The position numbers were made by a program, and so were the translations under genes. Positions 1 through 8,364 of a DNA stretch of 43,971 bases are shown here, piece by piece. Within the stretch, counting starts at the first letter, position 1; every line of letters begins with the position of its first letter. The notes under the pieces were generated by a model. It saw only the letters and a program-made list of their open reading frames with translations. It was not told the DNA's origin and did no database searches. The DNA comes from Anaerohalosphaeraceae bacterium (GTDB taxonomy: Bacteria; Planctomycetota; Phycisphaerae; Sedimentisphaerales; UBA12454). The DNA is taken from the NCBI GenBank assembly GCA_021108375.1, contig JAIORA010000040.1, positions 1-43,971 of the forward strand. Direction: 5' to 3'.

Positions 1-372
1 GCACCAATATTATCTATGAGACTATTATTAACCATAACTTTTGTCAACATACAAGACACAGAGGTTCACAGAGAACATCGAACGTTCAACATTGAACTTT
101 GAATTGAGGAATCGGCCTTATGACCGAGACCTATTTTATAAAAAATGGATACCCGCTTTCGCGGGTATGACAAAGTCTTATGCGAACAGGATAAATCATA
201 TGGAAATACCCCCAGGTTTTGTCTTGGGGGTTAAATGAAAAAACAACCCTGTCATAGTAATGGCAGGGCTAACTAAGATTGCCACGCTGCGCTGGCAATG
301 ACAATTCACGGGACAAGACTCGTGTGGGTTAAAGGGGGTTTTGGGGGATTGGGGCGGTTTTCGGGGGTTTTC
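1..372. other. Intergenic region with short palindromes
   Basis: No convincing gene is seen here. A 65-codon open frame at 41-238 is crossed by palindromic repeats and has no family resemblance, so it is not called. The stretch holds an 8-bp perfect hairpin at 149-168 (ATACCCGC/GCGGGTAT), two hairpins of the CCCC...GGGGCTAA family at 209-230 and 247-268, and an ATTGCCA/TGGCAAT palindrome at 278-299 followed by TGACA. The same families recur in other gaps of this window. Confidence 0.7.
209..268. repeat. Two hairpins of family 1 (variable stem, constant GG(G)CTAA-type flank)
   Basis: At 209-230 an 8-bp stem opens with CCCCC and closes with GGGGG and is followed by TTAAATG. At 247-268 a 9-bp stem CCCTGTCAT/ATGGCAGGG (one G-T pair, AGTA loop) is followed by CTAACT. 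Further members lie at 15150-15689 and 18471-18583. Stem sequences differ but stay paired. Confidence 0.7.
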
Positions 373-401
373 TTGACAATTTCAGTTGGTAACCATAGAA
401 T
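373..401 (+). promoter_or_regulatory. Sigma-70-type promoter for the LPS operon
   Basis: TTGACA at 373-378 and TAGAAT at 396-401 are separated by exactly 17 bases. The -35 box is a perfect match and the -10 box matches five of six. It faces the + strand 50 bases upstream of lpxK, the first gene of an eight-gene co-directional run. No other promoter of this quality was noticed inside the run. Confidence 0.72.
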
Positions 402-450
402 GACTGGTCTCATAAACTTATAGATAGTTAAGTTGAAATGACCAACGGTA

Positions 451-1518
451 ATGGTGGACATAACCAGATTTCGCAAATTTATTTCAGATAAGAACAGAGC
501 CGGTATTGCCGCGAAGATTCTATTTTCGATACTGGTACTGCTCTCTTTTTTCTACCGCGCGGCAATATCAGTTAGAAACTTTTTTTACGACAAATCCATT
601 TTTAAATCTCACAAAATCGAAGCAACAATAATCAGCGTGGGAAATATCACTACCGGCGGAACGGGCAAAACGCCATTAGTGGCGTGGATTTGCAATTACC
701 TTACAGAAAAAAATGTGCCGACAGCAATTCTGATTCGCGGGTACAAAATGACAAACTCCGATTTTGCGGATGAGCCGGCAATGCTGGCAAAGGCGGCGGT
801 CGGGGCGAGAGTGATTGTCAATCCCGATAGAGTGGCTGGGGCAAAAAAGGCCATCGATGATTTTGGGATTAAAACGATAGTGGCCGACGACTGTTTTCAG
901 CACCGCAGGCTTCGGCGGGATGTGGATATTGTAGCGATAGACGCGACCGAGCCGTTCGGCTATGGACGACTTCTGCCGGCAGGGTTGCTGAGAGAGCCGC
1001 TAAAATCACTAAAACGGGCAAGTGCCGTTGTGGTAACAAGATACAATCAGAGCCAGGGCGAAAACATCGAGCAAATCCAAAAGGTGCTGGAAAAATTTAT
1101 GCCCGGCAAACCCGTCGCAAAAGCCGTCCATCGGCCAGTAACAGCCAAAATGATGGGAGATGAAACAATCGATTTCGCAGAACTCGCCAGCAAAAAAACC
1201 TTCGCGTTCTGCGGCATAGGCAACCCTGACGCATTTTTTCAAACTCTTGGCGAACTCACCCTTAACATCGCAGGGACAAAGGTATATAATGACCACCACA
1301 GGTATGACCAGGCGGACATAACGGAAATATACGAGCAGGCGAAATACTGCCAGGCAGATATAATTCTTACAACGCAGAAAGACTGGACGAAGACCGCCCT
1401 TTTGGGTATCGAGAAATTCGATGTCCCGTTCGCCTATCTTGTTGTGGAGCTTGAATTCGTGCAGGGCAAAGAGAAAATAGTCGGTCTTATCGAAAAAGCG
1501 ATTGAAAATTCGGCCTGA
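451..1518 (+). CDS. lpxK: Tetraacyldisaccharide 4'-kinase (lipid A biosynthesis)
   Basis: LpxK phosphorylates the 4' position of tetraacyldisaccharide-1-phosphate at the inner face of the cytoplasmic membrane to make lipid IVA. The 355-residue length is normal for the family. Visible features are an N-terminal hydrophobic segment (about residues 22-40), a Walker A loop GNITTGGTGKT at about 64-74, and the family motif DDCFQHR at about 146-152. It is the first gene of the operon and is followed 22 bases later by hldE, so lipid A and inner-core heptose synthesis are coupled. The start at 451 has only a weak ribosome binding site; the ATG at 438 is out of frame. Its presence says the cell makes lipid A. 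Confidence 0.95.
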   Translation: MVDITRFRKFISDKNRAGIAAKILFSILVLLSFFYRAAISVRNFFYDKSIFKSHKIEATIISVGNITTGGTGKTPLVAWICNYLTEKNVPTAILIRGYKMTNSDFADEPAMLAKAAVGARVIVNPDRVAGAKKAIDDFGIKTIVADDCFQHRRLRRDVDIVAIDATEPFGYGRLLPAGLLREPLKSLKRASAVVVTRYNQSQGENIEQIQKVLEKFMPGKPVAKAVHRPVTAKMMGDETIDFAELASKKTFAFCGIGNPDAFFQTLGELTLNIAGTKVYNDHHRYDQADITEIYEQAKYCQADIILTTQKDWTKTALLGIEKFDVPFAYLVVELEFVQGKEKIVGLIEKAIENSA

Positions 1519-1540
1519 TGAGGCAGGGAGCAAAAAATAA

Positions 1541-3028
1541 ATGTATGAAAAATTATTAAAAGCAGTAACGGCAATCGGAAATCCGAAAGTGCTGGTAGTC
1601 GGGGACTTTCTGCTGGACATTTACGTTTACGGCGACGCGATGAGAATCAGCCCGGAAGCTCCGGTGCCTGTGCTGAAAGTTGTCGAAAAAAAAACCTGCT
1701 GCGGAGGGGCCGCCTCAGTCGCAGCTGACCTGGCGGCACTGGGAGCAAGTCCGATTTGCCTCGGGACAATCGGCAAAGATGATAACGGCAGGCAGCTATG
1801 CGAAAAACTTAAATCGCAAAATTGCGATACCGACTCCCTGCTGGAACTCGACAGCCGACCCACAATCTGCAAGCAGAGATTCATCGGGCTGGCTCAGCAT
1901 AAACATCCGCAGCAACTAATAAGAGTCGATGAAGAAGTCGATGAGCCACTGGACGATGAAAATTATGACAGGCTGCTGGAATTGTACAAACAAAAACTCA
2001 GCGACGCTGACATCGTATGCCTTCAGGACTATAATAAAGGACTGTTCAGAAAAGACTTTTGCGAAAAGCTCATAAAACTTGCTGGCAAAAGCGGAAAAAA
2101 GACAATCGTTGACCCGGCACCTGGTGCGGACTATTCCAAGTACAACCACGTTTCAATGATAACTCCAAATCGGATGGAAGCATCTCTTGCGACAGGGTTT
2201 GAAATCAAAACCATCAAAGATGCGGCCAAAGCAGCGGAGAAACTGAAAAGCAAACTCAGTTTGCAGGCGATTGTAATCACGCTCGACAAGGACGGAGCCT
2301 ACCTGAAAACCAATGAATTAAGCGAGCATATTCCAACAGTAATCAGAAATGTCTATGACGTTTCCGGCGCAGGCGATATGGTACTGGCTACGCTGGCGAC
2401 AACGATAGCCGCAGGCAACGATTATAAAACAGCTGTGGAGATATGTAATATCGCAGGCGGGCTGGAAGTCGAAAAATTCGGAACCGCGACAGTCAGTGCC
2501 GACGAGATACTCAGCGAAATTATTCGCAGGCAGCAAAAGAGCGGCTCAAAACTCAAATCGCACGAAAGCCTTGTCCTTGAACTGGACTGGCACAGAAACT
2601 GCGGACAGAAAATAGTATTTACCAACGGCTGTTTTGATGTTCTGCACAGGGGACATATCGAGTATCTGGACTTCTGCAAAAAACAGGGAGACATCGTTGT
2701 CCTCGGCCTAAACAGTGATTCAAGCGTGAAAGCAATAAAGGGGCCTGAAAGACCTATCAATAATCAGAACGACCGGGCAGCGGTGCTTGCCGCCCTTGCC
2801 AGTGTTGATTACATTGTTATATTCGACGAGCCGGACCCACTCGAAATAATCAAAAAAGCCCGCCCGGACATCCTCGTCAAGGGTCAGGACTGGGCAGACA
2901 AAGGCGTAATAGGCAGAGAATTTGTCGAAGGCAGCGGCGGCAAAGTTGTACTCTCGCCACTGGTCGAAGGCAAAAGCTCGACAGGTACAATAGATAAAAT
3001 GAAATCGCTATGGAAAAATAAAAAATGA
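1541..3028 (+). CDS. hldE: Bifunctional heptose 7-phosphate kinase / heptose 1-phosphate adenylyltransferase
   Basis: HldE makes two steps of ADP-heptose synthesis: phosphorylation of D-glycero-D-manno-heptose 7-phosphate, and adenylation of the 1-phosphate. Residues 1 to about 320 form a PfkB/ribokinase-type domain with the signature DVSGAGD at 273-279, which holds the catalytic Asp. Residues about 345-495 form a nucleotidyltransferase domain with TNGCFDVLHRGH at 361-372, including the HxGH-like ATP motif. The 495-residue two-domain form is near the usual E. coli length. The stop codon overlaps the gmhA start, so the two are translationally coupled. Confidence 0.96.
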   Translation: MYEKLLKAVTAIGNPKVLVVGDFLLDIYVYGDAMRISPEAPVPVLKVVEKKTCCGGAASVAADLAALGASPICLGTIGKDDNGRQLCEKLKSQNCDTDSLLELDSRPTICKQRFIGLAQHKHPQQLIRVDEEVDEPLDDENYDRLLELYKQKLSDADIVCLQDYNKGLFRKDFCEKLIKLAGKSGKKTIVDPAPGADYSKYNHVSMITPNRMEASLATGFEIKTIKDAAKAAEKLKSKLSLQAIVITLDKDGAYLKTNELSEHIPTVIRNVYDVSGAGDMVLATLATTIAAGNDYKTAVEICNIAGGLEVEKFGTATVSADEILSEIIRRQQKSGSKLKSHESLVLELDWHRNCGQKIVFTNGCFDVLHRGHIEYLDFCKKQGDIVVLGLNSDSSVKAIKGPERPINNQNDRAAVLAALASVDYIVIFDEPDPLEIIKKARPDILVKGQDWADKGVIGREFVEGSGGKVVLSPLVEGKSSTGTIDKMKSLWKNKK

Positions 3029-3600
3029 AGCAGAAAATTTCTGAAAAATTCCAAGCTCACAAAAAGATGCTCGCAGATTTTGAACGGGCCAGCGGATACG
3101 AAAAAATAGAGGCCTCAGCAAAGCTCATTATCGATTCGATAAAAAATGGCGGTACCGTTTACATCTGCGGTAACGGCGGCTCGGCAGCGGACGCTCAGCA
3201 TATAGCGTGCGAGTTAGTAGGCAGATTTCTGCGCGAAAGAAAAGCTCTGCCGGCAATCGCTCTGACAACCGACAGCTCAATACTGACAGCTATTGGAAAC
3301 GATTACGGCTACGACGATGTATTCGCCCGACAAGTCGAGGCACTCGCAAGACCCGGCGATGTGCTGTGGGCGATTTCCACCAGCGGCAACTCTGTCAACG
3401 TTGTAAAAACAGCTGAAAGAGCAAAAAAAATCGGAGCGAAAATCGTTGCGTTCGTAGGCAAGAGTAATTCTGAACTCGAAAAAATCGCGGATGTCTGTCT
3501 GTGTGCCGAGGCTAAAGAATCATACGCATCTCAGGAAGTACACCAGATTGCCTATCATATAATTTGTGATTTAGTCGAAGAAAACTTTGCAAAGGATTAA
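3025..3600 (+). CDS. gmhA: Sedoheptulose-7-phosphate isomerase
   Basis: GmhA converts sedoheptulose 7-phosphate to D-glycero-D-manno-heptose 7-phosphate, the first committed step to ADP-heptose. The 191-residue protein is a single SIS domain. CGNGGSAADAQH at about 48-59 is the family phosphate/sugar-binding signature, and STSGNS at about 118-123 is the second phosphate loop. By spacing to the E. coli enzyme the expected zinc ligands are His59, Glu63, Gln170 and His178, all present. The start ATG overlaps the hldE stop by four bases. Confidence 0.96.
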   Translation: MKQKISEKFQAHKKMLADFERASGYEKIEASAKLIIDSIKNGGTVYICGNGGSAADAQHIACELVGRFLRERKALPAIALTTDSSILTAIGNDYGYDDVFARQVEALARPGDVLWAISTSGNSVNVVKTAERAKKIGAKIVAFVGKSNSELEKIADVCLCAEAKESYASQEVHQIAYHIICDLVEENFAKD

Positions 3601-3606
3601 AAAGCA

Positions 3607-4608
3607 ATGGCTGACAAAGCGATATTTTTGGACCGCGATGACACAATAATCGCAGATCCGGGCTACATCAACACCCCCGAACAGGTTAAGCTGCTGGCAG
3701 GGGCTGGGCAGGGACTGAACGAGTTGAGAAAACTCGGCTACAAATTAGTGATAGTCTCTAACCAGTCCGGCATTGCTCGTGGAATTTTTACGGAAAATAC
3801 GCTGGCAAAAATACACGAAAGGCTTAAAAAACTTCTCGCTGAAGAAGATGCTTACATCGACAGGATTTATTACTGCCCATATCACAAGCAAGGCTCTATT
3901 CCCAAATATCGCAAAGACAGCGATGAAAGAAAGCCCAGACCCGGTATGTTGCTGCGGGCCGCCGAAGAGATGAATATCGACCTTGACGCATCCTGGATGA
4001 TAGGGAATTCTTATAATGACATTTCCGCTGGAAAATCGGCGGGTACCAAAACGATACTCGTAAAATCGCACACGAATAAACCTGTCAGAAATCTTGCAGA
4101 CCCGACCCCTGATTTCGAAGCGATAAACCTCAAAGAAGCAGCGAATATCATAAAAAGAGAACTTGCCTGTCCTGTCGAGCAGGCCGAAATTAAGCAAGCA
4201 TCTACTGCGGAAGAAAAAATCGAGCCTGAAAAAACCGCTCTCGAGCCAACGCTGCCTGAAACGCAGCACCCTTTGGCTGAGACTGCCGAGACGGAATCTG
4301 AAAGTCAAAAGCTAAACGATGTTGAAAAAAAGTTACTACGGGAAACCAACAAAACCGAGCACCTGCTGGAGGAAATAAAACTCATCCTCAAAAGTAGGAA
4401 CAGGCAGGACGCTTTTTATGAATTTTCCACGATGAAACTTCTTGCTGGCGTAATTCAAATAGTAGTACTGGCCTGCCTTTTTGTTGCGGTTCTGTATAAA
4501 ATGTCGCCGGCGGAAAAAGATGCTGCCGCCTTCACCGCAATCGGATTTGCTGTCGTATTGCAGCTGATGGTATTAACCTTATATATAATGCACAACGACA
4601 AACAATAA
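3607..4608 (+). CDS. gmhB: GmhB-like HAD phosphatase fused to a membrane tail
   Basis: The N-terminal ~185 residues match D-glycero-D-manno-heptose 1,7-bisphosphate 7-phosphatase. They show the HAD motif D9-x-D11-D-T, the SNQSG motif at 51-55, a Cys90/His93 pair and the KPRPGM stretch at 109-114. Its place between gmhA and a heptosyltransferase supports this role. Three things are odd. The second Cys pair of the usual zinc loop is replaced by Asp/Ser/Asp. The motif IV Asp expected after MIG (E. coli D136 region) is Asn134. A further ~150 residues follow: an acidic Glu/Thr-rich linker (about 190-270) and two predicted transmembrane helices (about 277-297 and 306-328). The tail may dock the enzyme at the membrane. 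Catalytic competence is not certain. Confidence 0.82.
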   Translation: MADKAIFLDRDDTIIADPGYINTPEQVKLLAGAGQGLNELRKLGYKLVIVSNQSGIARGIFTENTLAKIHERLKKLLAEEDAYIDRIYYCPYHKQGSIPKYRKDSDERKPRPGMLLRAAEEMNIDLDASWMIGNSYNDISAGKSAGTKTILVKSHTNKPVRNLADPTPDFEAINLKEAANIIKRELACPVEQAEIKQASTAEEKIEPEKTALEPTLPETQHPLAETAETESESQKLNDVEKKLLRETNKTEHLLEEIKLILKSRNRQDAFYEFSTMKLLAGVIQIVVLACLFVAVLYKMSPAEKDAAAFTAIGFAVVLQLMVLTLYIMHNDKQ

Positions 4609-4621
4609 AGGCCTCCCGCCG

Positions 4622-5656
4622 ATGGACAAGCAAAATATACTGATATGGCTGCCATCGCCTATGGGCGATGCGATAATGTCAACTGCGGCACTTCGCAGCA
4701 TACGCCAAGAATTCAAAGACAGCCGAATACATTTTCTGGCCAGCGACACGGTCAAGGGAATCCTCTGGCCAAACGATTTCTGTGATGGCTGGGTGAAGCT
4801 CAAAAGCAGAAACCCTTTCGCAATCGCCCGCCAGTTGAGAAACTACGATTTCGGCACAGCGGTACTTTTCAAAAATTCCATAGCTTCGGCTCTGGCGGTC
4901 TTTCTGGCTGGGATACCATCACGCATCGGTTATGGCAGGGAATTACGCTCGATGTTTTTGACCGATTCGCTAAAACCTGCCAAAAAAAATATGCTTGAAT
5001 ACCAGCCTGTACCCGCAACCGATTATTATCTTGCGCTCGCTTCGTGGGTTGGCGCTGAGACATCAAATGCCAAAACTTCGCTGCAAATTGACCAGGACAG
5101 CCAGCAGAGCGTACTTGGAAAATTTTCCGATATTCTGGCAAGTGCAAAACCGATGATAATTCTCGTACCCGGCGGAGCGTTCGGGCCGAGCAAGTGCTGG
5201 AATGAAGCAAATTTCGCAGAGGTGGCTGATTACTTAATAGAAAAATACGATGCCAATGTTTTCGTTTCTGTCTCGCCTACCGAGGCTGAAAAACAGATTG
5301 CTGAAAAAATATGCACACTGGCTAAGAATGGCAACAAAATCATAAATTTGGGAGATAGCCCCATCTCTCTGGCGGAGCTTAAAACGCTGTTTTCTTTTGC
5401 GAATCTGGTAATTACCAACGATACCGGCCCACGGCACATAGCTATCGCTCTGGGCAAAAAGGTAATTACAATGTTCGGCCCGAACAATCCGGCCTGGACT
5501 GACGGTAATTATGGCCGCGAAGTCCAAATCATTGCCGCCGTTGACTGCGCACCGTGCGACAAGGCTATATGCCGTCAAAAGCAGCACTACTGTATGGAAT
5601 CCATAACGCCTGGTGCGGTTTGTAAAATTGCAGATGAAATGCTCAATACAATATAA
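4622..5656 (+). CDS. Glycosyltransferase family 9 (ADP-heptose:LPS heptosyltransferase)
   Basis: This 344-residue protein resembles WaaF/WaaC heptosyltransferases, which transfer heptose from ADP-heptose to the LPS inner core on the cytoplasmic side of the membrane. The N-terminal motif LPSPMGDAIMSTAALRSI (about 10-27) is the family acceptor-domain signature. The C-terminal motif NDTGPRHIAIALGKKVITMFG (about 266-286) is the nucleotide-sugar-binding signature with the conserved D-x-G-P-x-H. It directly follows the ADP-heptose pathway genes. Which heptose it adds (I or II) cannot be told from sequence alone; the overall look is closer to WaaF. Confidence 0.9.
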   Translation: MDKQNILIWLPSPMGDAIMSTAALRSIRQEFKDSRIHFLASDTVKGILWPNDFCDGWVKLKSRNPFAIARQLRNYDFGTAVLFKNSIASALAVFLAGIPSRIGYGRELRSMFLTDSLKPAKKNMLEYQPVPATDYYLALASWVGAETSNAKTSLQIDQDSQQSVLGKFSDILASAKPMIILVPGGAFGPSKCWNEANFAEVADYLIEKYDANVFVSVSPTEAEKQIAEKICTLAKNGNKIINLGDSPISLAELKTLFSFANLVITNDTGPRHIAIALGKKVITMFGPNNPAWTDGNYGREVQIIAAVDCAPCDKAICRQKQHYCMESITPGAVCKIADEMLNTI

Positions 5657-5657
5657 T

Positions 5658-6503
5658 ATGTCAGAACTTATTAAAATATCCAAAGTTTTTTTCATCGACG
5701 AAGACTATGCCGAGTCGCTTAAGTCTGTCGGCATTGTTGACATCGATACGGCATTTGATTTTAGCTCCGGCCAGAACCTTCACAAAGCAGGCCTTGCAGA
5801 TTATCGAACGAGAATAATGTTTGAGGCCAGCCAACCTGCTAAACGGTTTTTCCTCAAGCGGTATCAAAACATTCCAAAATTTCAGCAGATAAAAAACTGG
5901 CTGGCGCATCGAAGCCGAAAATCAACAATGAGCTATGACGTAAACCCTGCTGAAAAGCTCAGAGCTATGGGAATCGACACTCCTAAAACAATCGCCTGCG
6001 GACAGCAATGGGGCAGGCTCTTTGAAAATCGCAGCTTCGTTATAACCGAGCAGGTACAAAACGCCGAGTCTCTGGAAAAACGATTGCCAGCCTGTTTAAC
6101 ACAAAATGGCGATAAGGCAAAAATTGATAAAAAGAAATTTATCGATTCGCTGGCCGAGTTCGCACGCAAGTTCCACAAAACCGGATACAGGCATCGCGAT
6201 TTTTATCTATGCCACATTTTTTATTCCAATAACGGTAAATTTACCCTCATCGACCTTAACCGCCTGTTTCGGCCAATACTTTTCGGCTGGCGATACAAAA
6301 TCAAAGACATTACCCAGCTATACTATTCATCACCAGGCTCAGTTTTTTCAAGGACGGACAAACTGCGGTTCTACCTTCGATACGCAAATATCGATAAACT
6401 CAAAATCCGTGACAGAATTTTCATCAAAAACGTCAAGGCAAAAGCACAAAAGATGGCAAAGCACGATTTAAAACATTCCAGAAACGTACCTTTTGCAAGT
6501 TAA
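5658..6503 (+). CDS. LPS core kinase-like protein (WaaP/InaA/KdkA family)
   Basis: A protein-kinase-like fold that phosphorylates core sugars (Kdo or heptose) is the best match. With the start at 5658 the protein has 281 residues. The catalytic loop reads HRDFYLCH at about 179-186 and the metal-binding motif IDLNR is at about 198-202, while FFLKRY near residue 67 would hold the ATP-anchoring Lys. An in-frame ATG at 5613 exists but lies inside the preceding gene. 5658 begins two bases after that gene's stop and is preferred. The substrate sugar is not determined by sequence; its position next to the heptosyltransferase suggests inner-core phosphorylation. Confidence 0.82.
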   Translation: MSELIKISKVFFIDEDYAESLKSVGIVDIDTAFDFSSGQNLHKAGLADYRTRIMFEASQPAKRFFLKRYQNIPKFQQIKNWLAHRSRKSTMSYDVNPAEKLRAMGIDTPKTIACGQQWGRLFENRSFVITEQVQNAESLEKRLPACLTQNGDKAKIDKKKFIDSLAEFARKFHKTGYRHRDFYLCHIFYSNNGKFTLIDLNRLFRPILFGWRYKIKDITQLYYSSPGSVFSRTDKLRFYLRYANIDKLKIRDRIFIKNVKAKAQKMAKHDLKHSRNVPFAS

Positions 6504-6530
6504 GGGGTTTGAGAGTATAATCACCGACTT

Positions 6531-7712
6531 ATGAAAATCGCAATAATTACAGAACGCGCTAATATAACGCTGGGCGGAGCCGAGAGGTCTGTTTTTGAGT
6601 TGGCTGCAAGGCTGGGCCTGATGGGCGTTACTGTCGAAATTTTCGCCGCGACAGGCACAAGCCATTCCCACAGAGTCAAAATTCTCTGCGACAAGGCCGG
6701 CCAAAAACGCGCGGATTTCTCAACGTTCAAGAGGGCATTGACCAAACATTTTGCTGAAAATCATTACGATATTATTCACAGCACACTGCCGATTGAGTTC
6801 GCTGATGTCTATCAGCCAAGAGGCGGAACTTACCCAGAATCGATTATCAGGAACGCTAAAAGTTTTGAAAACCCCATCATATCCGCGTGTAAAGTAATTA
6901 CGAGTTTTTTAAACTTCAGAAGAGCGGCTCTGGCGGCAGCGGAAAAAAGAATATGCAAACCTTCCGGCAAACCAATCGTCGCGGCACTTTCGGAATATGT
7001 CAAAAAGCAACTCAAAAAACACTACGCTCTGGCAGATGAGAAAATAGTGGTAATTCCTAACGGCGTAAAAACGCCAAAGCCTGCCAGGCAAGACCAGGCA
7101 GACAAACTCCGAGCACAGATACTGGCGAAACTGAAACTAAAAGAAGCCGACGAGCCGGTGTTCTTTCTGTTCGCCGCAAATAATTTTCGCCTTAAAGGAC
7201 TGGCCAGCGTTATAAAAGCAATGTGGGTGCTGGGAAAAATGCACACGAAAAGGCCTGCCTATATAATAGTTGCCGGCAGAGACAGGCCCGGCCCTTATCG
7301 CCATTTGGCCAAGACGATGAAAGTCTCCAAAAAAATTATCTTTCTCGGCCAGACACCTAACATCAATACCGCCCTGACCGTTTGCGATGTGGCGGTGCTG
7401 CCGACATATTATGACCCGTCCAGCAGATTCATTCTCGAAGCCCTTGCTGCCGGCAAGCCGGTCATAACAACCAAATATAACGGAGCCTGCGATATGTTCT
7501 GTAACGACAGGCACGGCAAAATTTTCGATTCGCCCGGCGACATTGACTCCCTCGCACAGGCAATGAAATTTTATACCGACACGAAAACAATCGAAGATAC
7601 AACTCAAGCCATCGCCCAGGACAATATCAAAGAAAAGGTATCGATTGAATCGCACTGCCGCGAACTCCTGAAATTATATGAACAGATTCTGGAAAACAGG
7701 ACTCAGCAATGA
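6531..7712 (+). CDS. Glycosyltransferase family 4 (WaaG-like LPS core glycosyltransferase)
   Basis: This 393-residue GT-B enzyme has the N-terminal donor/acceptor loop LGGAERSVFELAARL at about 14-28, PNGVK at about 176-180 and the C-terminal E-x7-E region with LEALAAGKPVITT at about 302-314. It probably adds a hexose to the LPS inner core from a nucleotide sugar. The usual EPFG before the second Glu is replaced by DPSSRF, as in some WaaG-type enzymes. It follows the kinase gene by 27 bases and overlaps plsY by four bases (ATGA). The exact sugar is unknown. Confidence 0.88.
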   Translation: MKIAIITERANITLGGAERSVFELAARLGLMGVTVEIFAATGTSHSHRVKILCDKAGQKRADFSTFKRALTKHFAENHYDIIHSTLPIEFADVYQPRGGTYPESIIRNAKSFENPIISACKVITSFLNFRRAALAAAEKRICKPSGKPIVAALSEYVKKQLKKHYALADEKIVVIPNGVKTPKPARQDQADKLRAQILAKLKLKEADEPVFFLFAANNFRLKGLASVIKAMWVLGKMHTKRPAYIIVAGRDRPGPYRHLAKTMKVSKKIIFLGQTPNINTALTVCDVAVLPTYYDPSSRFILEALAAGKPVITTKYNGACDMFCNDRHGKIFDSPGDIDSLAQAMKFYTDTKTIEDTTQAIAQDNIKEKVSIESHCRELLKLYEQILENRTQQ

Positions 7713-8353
7713 AAGCAACGCTACTGATAATAATATCTTACCTCGTCGGCTCAATATCTTTCGCTATGCTCATCGCCAAGGCTAAAGGTATCGACCTTCG
7801 CAAAATCGGCTCCGGCAATCTCGGCGCAACAAACCTTTCGCGAGCGGCTGGTAAAAAATGGGGACAAATCTGCTTCGGACTCGATGTACTCAAAGGTTTT
7901 GTCCCGGCAATAGTGGCAAGGCTCATACTCTTTGATGGACAGGCAGAGTCAGCGGCAAACATCGGAATCTGGATTGCGGTAGGAATTGCGGCGATACTCG
8001 GACACGTATTCCCGTTCTATCTAAAATTCAAAGGCGGCAAAGGCGTAGCGACAAGTTTCGGCGTTGTTCTGGGGATATGTCCCTATTACACGATTCCGGG
8101 AATAACAGTATTTGCAATCTGGGCGGCAATCGTGCTTATCTGGCGGTACATTTCGTTGGGTTCGGTAATCGCCGCAGGACTGTTCCCGCTTATACTACTG
8201 GTCTTTACGGCCGTTCTGGACGAATGGTACATCAGCACAATCTGGCCTCTAATTGTTACAGCTTTTATACTCGGAGCCTTGGTGATTGTTTTGCATCGAA
8301 AGAACATAAAACGGCTTATCAATGGCAACGAAAACAAAATCCTGCAGAAATAA
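7709..8353 (+). CDS. plsY: Acyl-phosphate:glycerol-3-phosphate acyltransferase
   Basis: PlsY makes lysophosphatidic acid from acyl-phosphate and glycerol-3-phosphate in the inner membrane. The 214-residue protein is highly hydrophobic with about five membrane helices. Its active-site motifs are visible: GSGNLGATN at 34-42, and HVFPFYLKFKGGKGVATSFG at about 99-118, including the glycine-rich G-G-K-G. It is the last gene of the LPS run and its start overlaps the preceding stop. A convergent minus-strand gene ends 11 bases downstream, leaving almost no room for a separate terminator. Confidence 0.96.
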   Translation: MKATLLIIISYLVGSISFAMLIAKAKGIDLRKIGSGNLGATNLSRAAGKKWGQICFGLDVLKGFVPAIVARLILFDGQAESAANIGIWIAVGIAAILGHVFPFYLKFKGGKGVATSFGVVLGICPYYTIPGITVFAIWAAIVLIWRYISLGSVIAAGLFPLILLVFTAVLDEWYISTIWPLIVTAFILGALVIVLHRKNIKRLINGNENKILQK

Positions 8354-8364
8354 CGCCGACTGAT

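Noticed and set aside
41-238. 65-codon open frame at the left edge
   Set aside because: It runs through palindromic repeat DNA, lacks a ribosome binding site and resembles no family.
1009-1620. 203-codon antisense frame opposite lpxK
   Set aside because: It lies fully across lpxK and the start of hldE, both clear genes, and shows no motif of its own.
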